Below are positions 52,220 through 58,579 of a DNA stretch of 58,579 nucleotides, in pieces. Source of the stretch: Bacteroidota bacterium (GTDB taxonomy: Bacteria > Bacteroidota > Bacteroidia > J057); assembly GCA_003696835.1 (NCBI GenBank), contig RFHT01000615.1, positions 1 through 58,579 on the forward strand, given 5' to 3'. Positions within the stretch are counted from its first letter, which is position 1. Every line of letters begins with the position of its first letter. The position numbers and the translations under genes were made by a program. The notes below the pieces were generated by a model. That model had not been told where the DNA came from and made no database searches. It worked only from the letters and a program-made list of their open reading frames with translations.

Positions 52220-52978
52220 ATGTTCAAGACAAAATTACTCCAACTCGTATTCAGCATACTGGCCGCCGTATCGCTATGGCTGGTGCTGATCCTGCTCGGC
52301 CAGTTATTTGAGTCTGTAACTGGCCTCCACCGCTTCTTTGAGGCTCTGGGTGGGTCCACACAGGGCTACATTCAGGCCGTTATTTACGTACTGTTTTTTT
52401 ACAGCTTTTTTGAGCTGTACGAAAAAAAGCGCTCCATCAGATCTGAATTCAATGGCTTTGAGCAACAACTGCTTCCCGAAAGAGACCAGTTGGTGCTTTC
52501 GCCCGAAGAGGTGGCCAAGATTAAGCTCAGGGTAATCAGCCTGGAAAAGGCAGGCAAAGGCTCACTGGTATCCGATTTTATCAAAAAAGCCTGTACCCAG
52601 TACCGCAACGACCAGTCTATACCCGATACCCTTCAGGTTTTCCATGCACAAGTGGAAAACAGCAAGGAAGAACAGGAAGGCAAACTGGAGATAGTGAGGT
52701 ACTTGCTGGGGGCCATTATTTCGCTGGGTTTTATCGGCACCCTCATGGGCCTGTCCACTTCCATCGGCATGGCTCACCTGGCCAAAACGGCTGAAGGCAT
52801 GCCCGAAATTACCCGCCACCTCAATGTGGCCTTTGACACTACCCTGGTGGCCTTGCTGGCCGGCCTGGTGCTCAACTTCCTCTACCACCGATATTTGCAG
52901 GACCTCGACACCTTTTATTCACGCTCCAAATCCTACGTGATCGACAACCTCATCAGCAGGATTTATTCCACTGCCTGA
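52220..52978 (+). CDS. MotA/TolQ/ExbB proton channel family protein
   Basis: A 252-residue inner-membrane protein. Transmembrane helices are at about 8-28 and 50-68, and two more near 155-175 and 205-225. The family core is clear: LGAIISLGFIGTLMGLSTSIGMAHL, then ITRHLNVAFDTTLVALLAGLVLNFLYHRYL. The region between helices 2 and 3 is a long cytoplasmic helical insert. It conducts ions with a TolR/MotB partner. The immediate upstream gene is the likely partner. No separate ExbD or TonB is present, so this is not an ordinary ExbBD-TonB cluster. A strong terminator ends the operon. Confidence 0.9.
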   Translation: MFKTKLLQLVFSILAAVSLWLVLILLGQLFESVTGLHRFFEALGGSTQGYIQAVIYVLFFYSFFELYEKKRSIRSEFNGFEQQLLPERDQLVLSPEEVAKIKLRVISLEKAGKGSLVSDFIKKACTQYRNDQSIPDTLQVFHAQVENSKEEQEGKLEIVRYLLGAIISLGFIGTLMGLSTSIGMAHLAKTAEGMPEITRHLNVAFDTTLVALLAGLVLNFLYHRYLQDLDTFYSRSKSYVIDNLISRIYSTA

Positions 52979-53012
52979 TGAACGAGTTTGCACCTGCATG
53001 CACCATAAGTAG

Positions 53013-53044
53013 CGGCCGGCTCTATTCAGCCGGCCGTTTTCTTT
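53013..53044 (+). terminator. Rho-independent terminator of the channel operon
   Basis: A 9-bp GC stem (53013-53021 with 53028-53036) with a 6-base loop, followed by TTTTCTTT. It lies 35 bases after the channel gene. Confidence 0.9.
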
Positions 53045-53082
53045 ATCTGGAACACAGAAAAAGGCACCTCCGCTGCGCTCCG

Positions 53083-53119
53083 ACCTGCCACCTGCATCAT
53101 GGTACCTGCCACCTGCATC
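53083..53119. repeat. 16-bp direct repeat
   Basis: ACCTGCCACCTGCATC occurs at 53083-53098 and again at 53104-53119. The second copy touches the stop codon of the following minus-strand gene. A related CACCTGCATG is at 52991. Confidence 0.8.
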
Positions 53120-53974
53120 CTACCGAAAACTCGGGCACTTCACCTGGTCGATGATAAAACTCAGGGTGATATTGGTAAATACATACCAGTCGTCGTTTTC
53201 GGGATTGCCACGCATGGAGCCGGCTGGATTACCCAGGGGATAAGCAGCCAGGTCGGTTCGGCTGGATAACAAGGCAGCTGTGGGATTCTGGGCCGCGAGG
53301 TCTTCCTGGTTGGGGTAATAGGTACTCACATCGTCCAGGTGGTCGGTCCAGGTTTTGCGCAGGCCCGACTCCAGCTCAATGTTCCACTGCCTGCCCAGTG
53401 CATAACGCAGGCCGAAACCCACCGGCACACTGATTTGGGCCAGGTTATAGGGATCGGGGTAGCGGTTGTCGGGATCGGGCAAGTACTGCCCTTCGGTGCC
53501 CAGGGGCTGCAGTTCGATCCACTCGCCATTGAGCCGGGCTTTGGGGTTAAAGGTAAAAATACCGATGCCGGCAAAGCCGTAGGGCGTCAGTTTGGGCCGG
53601 TAGGCATAGGCCCGGTCGGTGGGGATAAAGTCAAACACCAGTTGGGCGCTCATTTCAGTGATGGGCGATTTAAAGCTGAGGTTGCGCCTCACCTTGCCGG
53701 GACGGGAACTGCTGGCATCTGAGGCCTGCACCCAACCGTGCTGAAGGCTGAGCCTGGCACTAAAAATGGAATTGAAGTGGTAAGCAGCCATCAGGCCAAA
53801 GCCAGGCCGTGCAGCCAGCAAAGTAGATAGGTGGTCGTCGCTGAGGTCGCCCTGATAATTGGTGGCTCCTACAGAAACACCAACCCGCAGATACCCCTCC
53901 CGGAGCTGAGCCTTGACATGTGAGCAAATACTGAGCAAAAGCAGCGTGAGAAATAAATAAATGTTCCGCTTCAT
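53120..53974 (-). CDS. DUF6089 family outer-membrane beta-barrel protein
   Basis: Start at 53972-53974 (MKRNIYLF), where the signal peptide begins; an upstream ATG would add 20 residues. The protein has 284 residues with the DUF6089 pattern: YLRVGVSVGATNYQGDLSD, ARPGFGLMAAYHFNSIFSARLSLQHG, MSAQLVFDFIP, LTPYGFAGIGIFTFNPKARLNGEWIELQPLGTEGQ, ISVPVGFGLRYALGRQWNIELESGLR and a C-terminal NITLSFII. It is an envelope barrel widespread in Bacteroidota and of unknown cargo. It is transcribed toward the channel operon, with a terminator in between. Confidence 0.9.
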   Translation of the reverse strand: MKRNIYLFLTLLLLSICSHVKAQLREGYLRVGVSVGATNYQGDLSDDHLSTLLAARPGFGLMAAYHFNSIFSARLSLQHGWVQASDASSSRPGKVRRNLSFKSPITEMSAQLVFDFIPTDRAYAYRPKLTPYGFAGIGIFTFNPKARLNGEWIELQPLGTEGQYLPDPDNRYPDPYNLAQISVPVGFGLRYALGRQWNIELESGLRKTWTDHLDDVSTYYPNQEDLAAQNPTAALLSSRTDLAAYPLGNPAGSMRGNPENDDWYVFTNITLSFIIDQVKCPSFR

Positions 53975-54156
53975 TTGAAAGTAAAAGTGTAAGATTTCAG
54001 TTTTGTTAAGAAAACGATTCCAAACACCATTCATTATGTAGCAACGAAGCCGGACCTATGGGGAACAGCAGATTGCCTACAATGAAATGCTTGTTGAACG
54101 CGTCAGTAGAGTTGTTTCAAATAGAAAAAGGGTTGGTGAGGCTGATAAGTTTATCG

Positions 54157-54570
54157 TTAACGGAACATGGATTTGATACTCCCCCAGGTGCGTTGTATAG
54201 AGGTAGGGGTATGAGCAAGGGGAATGCTGAAGAATTTATAGATTTGCTGGTCCTTAAAAATATGTAACTCATATTGAATCACCCGCCCGTTGTTTTTAAA
54301 GATGCCATCGTCTAGATATTTGTATTTGAGGGTACCATTAACGGGTATGCTGGCGACAAATTTGAGGGTAGGATCATCATTAAACTTGCGGTACAGCTGA
54401 AATTCGGTAATGCCCTGCTCGTCCTTCACTTCCCATTCGACCAGAATGTCTGCCCCATCCGAGCTGATGGTAAAATGCTTCAGCAGCACTTCCTGGGCAA
54501 AAAGCGGGCCTGTGAAATGGAAAAGCCCCAAACTCAGCAACAAAAAGAGATATGAAAGGTGCTTCATCAT
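54157..54570 (-). CDS. small exported beta-rich protein
   Basis: Start at 54568-54570 (MMKHLSY) or the Met after it. A signal peptide (about 2-22, cleavage near LFAQ) follows. An earlier ATG at 54678 is unlikely. The protein has 137 residues. The mature part resembles one fibronectin-III-like sandwich: LKHFTISSDGADILVEWEVKDEQGITEFQLYRKF, then YKYLDDGIF and VIQYELHIF. This pattern is seen in Bacteroidota exported proteins. It has no enzymatic motif. It is divergent from the OmpA-domain gene. Confidence 0.75.
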   Translation of the reverse strand: MMKHLSYLFLLLSLGLFHFTGPLFAQEVLLKHFTISSDGADILVEWEVKDEQGITEFQLYRKFNDDPTLKFVASIPVNGTLKYKYLDDGIFKNNGRVIQYELHIFKDQQIYKFFSIPLAHTPTSIQRTWGSIKSMFR

Positions 54571-54744
54571 TATGCAAAAGCTCTGAGTAAAAATAGGGTT
54601 TTGTTTTGAAACGCCCAAAAAACAAAGATACCAATTCCCCGGATATATTAGACCATTTTCAGCGGGAATTTTGAGCAAAATTGCAATTCCCGCTTCAGTA
54701 TAACAAGGATTTTATACCTTTATTATAACAAACGAATAAATAGT

Positions 54745-56688
54745 ATGTATTTTCAAAAGTGGATATTAGTTTTTATTGTGCTGGGCTTTTCATGCAAACT
54801 TCAGGCACAAATTGCCTATTGGCATGCTTATTTTGGAGGTTCGGGTTATGATGTTGGAAAGCGGCTCATCCTCCGGCCCGACGGCTCGCTGGTTGTGGCG
54901 GGAGAGATTTACTCTACTGATGGAATAGGCAGCGAAAACCACAGCAGCTACGGCGACGTACTGGCGCTGAAATATTCCACCCAGGGGGTGGTGTTCTGGA
55001 AGGTTACCCTGGGAGGCAGCGGAATGGAAACCCTCTCCGACTTTATAGAAACCAGCGATGGAGGGTATGTACTCATTGGTACGACCAATTCTTCTGACGG
55101 CGACATCACACAGGCCTATGGCCAGATGGATATATGGGTGGTCAAGCTCGACGACCTGGGCAATGTACTTTGGAGCCGCACCTACGGTGGCCGAGGCAAC
55201 GACCAGGGCAAGGCCATCATTGAAACCCAGGATGGGGGCTACCTCATCGGGGGCTCCTCGGGCTCGCTCGATGGCAGCATGGAATCCCGGCATCACGGCG
55301 GGCTCGACAGCTGGGTGGCCAAACTCAGCCAGCAGGGTGAGCTCATCTGGGAAAAACACTTCGGGGGCAGTTCCAGTGAAACCGTAAAACGAATTCATGA
55401 ATACAAAGCAGGGGAATACATGGTGGTACATGCCACCAACTCCACAGATGGGGACGTGGCCACCTCCCTGGGAAAAAACGACGTATGGATCACCCTCATA
55501 GGGGAATACGGCAATATTCACTGGCAAAATACCTACGGGGGCTCGGCCAATGACGACGTGCACGGCAGTTTTATGGATGCCAATGGAGATGTGGTATTTG
55601 CAGGTACCACCTTTTCGGCCAACCATCACATAGACTTCAACCGTGGTAAAGGGGATTTCTGGCTGATGAAAATAAGTGCCAAAGGCGACCTGCTCTGGAG
55701 CCAAACTTACGGAGGAACCAAGGCCGACGGCGCCAATGACGTATTTCCCACTCATGACGGCGGTTATGTAGCCTGTGGGGTGGTGCGGTCCAGAGACATG
55801 GATATACAGCTGAACAATGGCTATTACGATGCCTGGGTGATCAAAGTAGATGCCATCGGAAACAGAATATGGAGCCGGACTTTTGGCTTTGAAGGCAAAG
55901 ACATTTTCAACTCCATTATAGAGCTGGAAAAGGGGGGCTTTCTGGCCATGGGCTTTTCCGAGCAAATACCGGAAGGCACCCAGTTGCCGGGCCACAAGGG
56001 TAGCTCAGATATGTGGATATGCAACATCAGCGACCCCAAACGGGCGGGGGTACATCCCTACATTACGCCGCCTGCCCTGATGGGAAGAGTGGTGGATAAA
56101 CGAAGCGGCAAACCCCTGCGGGCACACATTACCCTTACCGACAACCTCAGCCTGGACTCCCTGGCCAGTACCTATTCACATCCCGCTACGGGCAGCTTTA
56201 TCATGCTGCTGCCCACGCACGGGCTCAGTAGCATCAATGTGCTGGCCAAAGGCTATATGTTTTATGGAGAGGACATCCGCATGGACACGGTTATCTCCAA
56301 AACCTCCATAGAAAAGGAAATACAGCTGGAACCCATTGCCATTGGCAGCAAGCTCATTTTGCGCAATATTTATTTCAATTCGGGTGAATGGGAATTGTTG
56401 TATTCCTCTTATGCAGAGCTCGAACGCCTGCTGGCATTTCTCAAACTCAACCCCAGGGTGGCCATTGAAATCAGCGGCCATACCGACGATACCGGCAACC
56501 GGCAGCAGAAGGAAGAGCTTTCCCTGCTGCGGGCCAATGCGGTAAAAGAATACCTCATGAGCAGGGGCATAGCCGAATACCGGCTGCAGGTAAAGGGCTT
56601 TGGCATGCACCGGCCCATTGCCAGTAATGCCACCGAAGCAGGCAGGCGCAAAAACAGGCGGGTGGAATTTGAAATTATCCGCATGTAA
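54745..56688 (+). CDS. OmpA-family protein with N-terminal propeller-like repeats
   Basis: A 647-residue protein with a signal (about 1-22). Residues about 25-430 hold about seven units of 55-60 residues of form W-x-x-x-(F/Y)-G-G-(S/T)..D....(DGGY-(V/L)..G)..S.DGD......D-x-W-(V/L)-x-K(L/V), as in a beta-propeller of surface-adhesin type. A small carboxypeptidase-D-regulatory-like domain (about 445-520, GRVVDKRSGKPLRAHITL) follows. The OmpA C-terminal domain (about 535-647) has ISGHTDDTGN, LSLLRANAVKEYL, VKGFGMHRPIASNATEAGR and NRRVEF, and binds peptidoglycan. It probably links the cell wall to a surface propeller. Confidence 0.9.
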   Translation: MYFQKWILVFIVLGFSCKLQAQIAYWHAYFGGSGYDVGKRLILRPDGSLVVAGEIYSTDGIGSENHSSYGDVLALKYSTQGVVFWKVTLGGSGMETLSDFIETSDGGYVLIGTTNSSDGDITQAYGQMDIWVVKLDDLGNVLWSRTYGGRGNDQGKAIIETQDGGYLIGGSSGSLDGSMESRHHGGLDSWVAKLSQQGELIWEKHFGGSSSETVKRIHEYKAGEYMVVHATNSTDGDVATSLGKNDVWITLIGEYGNIHWQNTYGGSANDDVHGSFMDANGDVVFAGTTFSANHHIDFNRGKGDFWLMKISAKGDLLWSQTYGGTKADGANDVFPTHDGGYVACGVVRSRDMDIQLNNGYYDAWVIKVDAIGNRIWSRTFGFEGKDIFNSIIELEKGGFLAMGFSEQIPEGTQLPGHKGSSDMWICNISDPKRAGVHPYITPPALMGRVVDKRSGKPLRAHITLTDNLSLDSLASTYSHPATGSFIMLLPTHGLSSINVLAKGYMFYGEDIRMDTVISKTSIEKEIQLEPIAIGSKLILRNIYFNSGEWELLYSSYAELERLLAFLKLNPRVAIEISGHTDDTGNRQQKEELSLLRANAVKEYLMSRGIAEYRLQVKGFGMHRPIASNATEAGRRKNRRVEFEIIRM

Positions 56689-56692
56689 GCCT

Positions 56693-57625
56693 TCAATCCG
56701 CAGGCACCCGCACCTGAAGGGCAGCGGGCAATATGCGAATCTCCGCCGGCGTAAAGCCCAGTAACTCCCCGTCGGCCTCTACGGGCACCTGGGGGCGGGC
56801 ATCTACCATCAGGGAAGCGCCCCGAAAGTGCTCAATTTTTCTGTGCCGGTATAGCCTGCCATTGTACAGTTTGGGTAGGTTGAGCAGCACCTCCCAGGGG
56901 CTGATGGCACGGATGAGGGTAATATCAAAGTTGCCGTCGTCGGGGATGGAAAGGGGGGCAATGTGCATTCCTCCCCCTACATACCTTCCTATGGCCACAT
57001 TAAGACAAAAAACCTTGCCCGACCAGGGACGTTCCAGCCCTTTGAGCTGCAATTCCGCTGGTGGAAAGCTAAACATGGAGCTCAGCACCTTCCACAGATA
57101 GTAGATGCTTCCTCCAAGGCCCGTCCTGGCTTTGTTTTGGGTACGGCGCACCACGTAGGCATCATAAGCCAGGCCCGCTACATTGCTGAAATAGCGGGTA
57201 CAAGGGTGGCCGTCCCGCTGGTACCCAATCAGGCCCGCATCCTGAAAGATATTTTTTCCCTCCACCAACAACTTCACAGCCCGCCGGTAATGACGGGGAA
57301 TGCCGTGCATTTTTACCCAATCGCTGCCCGTACCTGCCGGAATGACGGCGAGTAAGATCCTGCGGCTGCTCACTGCTGTTTGTCCGCATATTCCATTCAC
57401 CACTTCGTGGATGGTCCCGTCGCCTCCTATGACCAGCAGTTTGCGGTAACCCTGTTCAATGGCCTGGCGGGCCAGCCGGGTGGCATCTCCTGCATCCTGG
57501 GTAAACATACGCTGGAACACCAGCCCATAGTCCCGCAGCTGTGCCTCAATTTTGGGCCAGAGCTTTTTGCTACGACCGCCTCCGGAAACGGGATTGATGA
57601 TGACAAAATAGGCCGACTCATGCAT
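56693..57625 (-). CDS. diacylglycerol kinase family lipid kinase (YegS-like)
   Basis: Start at 57623-57625 (MHESAYF). An earlier ATG at 57706 would add 27 residues. The protein has 310 residues. The DAGK catalytic core has NPVSGGGRS (11-19) and the ATP-binding GGDGT (67-71), then GICGQ, VIPAGTGSDW, and a C-terminal YegS-type fold with PLSIPDDGNFDITLI and VEADGELLG. It phosphorylates diacylglycerol, sphingosine-like or other lipids. It ends five bases from the convergent OmpA gene. Substrate unknown. Confidence 0.93.
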   Translation of the reverse strand: MHESAYFVIINPVSGGGRSKKLWPKIEAQLRDYGLVFQRMFTQDAGDATRLARQAIEQGYRKLLVIGGDGTIHEVVNGICGQTAVSSRRILLAVIPAGTGSDWVKMHGIPRHYRRAVKLLVEGKNIFQDAGLIGYQRDGHPCTRYFSNVAGLAYDAYVVRRTQNKARTGLGGSIYYLWKVLSSMFSFPPAELQLKGLERPWSGKVFCLNVAIGRYVGGGMHIAPLSIPDDGNFDITLIRAISPWEVLLNLPKLYNGRLYRHRKIEHFRGASLMVDARPQVPVEADGELLGFTPAEIRILPAALQVRVPAD

Positions 57626-57708
57626 CTTATCCAGGATTTGGGTTTTCAGCAAGTTACGATTAATCCCAAAATAAAATGATTGTGCCCTGATTTGCGTTAC
57701 AATCAAAT

Positions 57709-58167
57709 ATGAGAAAAATTTTTATAATCGGAGGCCTGATTGCTCTTGTGTGTCTGGGAAGTGCCTGTAACCAGAATGCCCTCAAACGACAGAATGCCAT
57801 TTTGCTGCAACGGCTGGACAGCCTGGAGACGGAAGTACAACATCTCAGGAGCATACATGCCAGTTATGCCGAAGAAAGCGGCGAAGAACTGGATGTGGGT
57901 TTTGAGGTGCAAATTGGGGCTTTCAGGGAGTTTGACCTTGGGCAGTACGCCGATGAGCTCGTGCGCCTGCGCGGCACCAACGAATATGGGTTAAACAAGT
58001 ACGTGCTGGGTCGTTTTCACCGCTTTGAAGATGCCGAGCGTTTCCTGAACGATGTGCGCAAAATGGGTGTAAAGGATGCCTTTATAGCCGGGGTGGTAAA
58101 TGGCCAGCGCACCACAGTGGCTGAAGCAAAAGCTGCCGCAAAAAACTATTACGGCAGCGAATTTTAA
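57709..58167 (+). CDS. SPOR-domain lipoprotein
   Basis: A 152-residue lipoprotein (lipobox GSAC, Cys20). A short coiled coil (about 25-50, LQRLDSLETEVQHL) leads to a SPOR-like domain (about 60-140): FEVQIGAFREFD, NKYVLGRFHRFEDAERFLNDVRKMGVKDAFIAGVV. SPOR domains bind denuded glycan strands at the division site, and in Bacteroidota they are common in envelope lipoproteins. It starts 83 bases from the divergent lipid-kinase start. Confidence 0.85.
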   Translation: MRKIFIIGGLIALVCLGSACNQNALKRQNAILLQRLDSLETEVQHLRSIHASYAEESGEELDVGFEVQIGAFREFDLGQYADELVRLRGTNEYGLNKYVLGRFHRFEDAERFLNDVRKMGVKDAFIAGVVNGQRTTVAEAKAAAKNYYGSEF

Positions 58168-58190
58168 GTTAATCTCACCTCCAGCTCATC

Positions 58191-58579
58191 TTATTCCTGG
58201 TCCAGCAAATTTTGCCTCAATGTTTTCAGTTCTGAAAGCAAAGGCTCAATTTCTTTGCGAATTTTTCGCTTTTGCATATATACCCCCAACACCATGACCA
58301 GTAACAGGGCTGCCGTGAGGCCATAATGAATAAGCATGCGCACAGGGGTAGCGAGCTCAGCAATCAGGTGAAGGTACACCAAATTTACGCCCAGAGCCAG
58401 GGTGAGGATATATACCGGAACAAACACATAAGCTACCTTTTTCCTGTACTCCAGTTTTTTGATCGCCCTTGCCAGAAAGACAACACTGCTGAGCTGAAAG
58501 GCCCGGCCCCTCCATTGCAAAACCATTGCCCAGAAAAATCCCAGGGCCACCAACATATCTACAAACAATATGAGGGTGC
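58191..58579 (-). CDS. partial integral membrane protein with coiled-coil tail
   Basis: The frame is open to the window edge, so the N-terminus may be missing. A TTG at 58566-58568 is a poor start, and in-frame codons continue upstream (TLILFVDML). About 125 residues are visible, with three to four hydrophobic helices (LVALGFFWAMVL, VAYVFVPVYILTLALGVNLVYL, GLTAALLLVMVLGVYM). A charged tail rich in Lys/Glu and Leu follows (KIRKEIEPLLSELKTLRQNLL). Not recognised. It is convergent with the SPOR gene. Confidence 0.6.
   Translation of the reverse strand, partial: TLILFVDMLVALGFFWAMVLQWRGRAFQLSSVVFLARAIKKLEYRKKVAYVFVPVYILTLALGVNLVYLHLIAELATPVRMLIHYGLTAALLLVMVLGVYMQKRKIRKEIEPLLSELKTLRQNLLDQE

Noticed and set aside
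50228-52978. Zorya-like defence system
   Set aside because: The MotA/MotB-like pair recalls ZorAB, but there is no ZorC/ZorD/ZorE-type helicase or nuclease, and the anchor protein lacks an OmpA domain.
54790-55995. 401-codon open frame on the minus strand
   Set aside because: Mirror of the regularly repeated propeller region of the OmpA-family gene, so its regularity is inherited from the true repeats.

Overview
The window is a chromosomal segment of a Bacteroidota bacterium. It carries a SusC/SusD pair, several Bacteroidota-type outer-membrane barrels (including a DUF6089-type one), a SPOR lipoprotein, an OstA-like protein, and repeated TAnnTTTG -7 promoter elements. The tmRNA tag (GENSYALAA) also fits this phylum. 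The mix of sulfatases, GH16, GH127 and anhydro-sugar-type enzymes suggests a marine, algal-polysaccharide-degrading member. No genus can be named from sequence alone.

Layout. 1-9700: GC-rich core region on the minus strand. It has two tandem barrels, an extended SDR, an atypical Hsp70 with a GrpE-like partner (plus a divergent degenerate J-domain-like membrane protein), an amidase-signature lipoprotein and an Ig/OmpL47-type repeat protein. 9914-9987: tRNA-Met(CAT) with its own promoter and terminator. 10401-34300: an all-plus-strand accessory block lying exactly between tRNA-Met and ssrA. Its first part (10401-17114) is clearly AT-richer. It encodes an enolase-superfamily dehydratase/cycloisomerase, an aldehyde dehydrogenase, a KDPG/KDPGal-type aldolase, a GH16 lipoprotein and a sugar porter, and ends in a decayed IS21 istA fragment. 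The second part has a membrane TPR-HTH regulator, an AraC regulator, an S1 sulfatase, SusC, SusD, a VCBS/ASPIC lipoprotein, a GH127 enzyme and a second S1 sulfatase.

34505-34873: ssrA (tmRNA) on the minus strand. 34954-39547: a DUF1573 protein, a glycosyltransferase-like membrane gene broken by a 16-bp tandem duplication and an in-frame TAG, and an OstA-like protein. 39651-49904: a molybdopterin oxidoreductase, a muconolactone-isomerase-like protein, the operon aroC / large LamG protein / aldo-keto reductase, an FMN hydroxy-acid dehydrogenase and a propeller-like lipoprotein. 50228-52978: a compact operon of barrel + zinc-ribbon protein + single-TM TolR/MotB-like protein + MotA/TolQ/ExbB-type channel, closed by a strong terminator. 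53120-58579: barrels, an OmpA-domain protein with propeller-like repeats, a diacylglycerol-kinase-family enzyme, a SPOR lipoprotein and a partial membrane protein.

How it fits together. The block between the tRNA and ssrA reads as a polysaccharide utilization locus for a sulfated, 3,6-anhydrogalactose-containing red-algal galactan (carrageenan/agar type). GH16 would cut the chain, the two sulfatases remove sulfate, SusC/D import oligosaccharides, and GH127 may release anhydrogalactose. The aldehyde dehydrogenase, cycloisomerase and aldolase would then oxidise, open and split it. The 2-keto-3-deoxygalactonate kinase expected between the last two steps is absent here. The substrate is an inference from gene content. 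The individual protein families are well supported.
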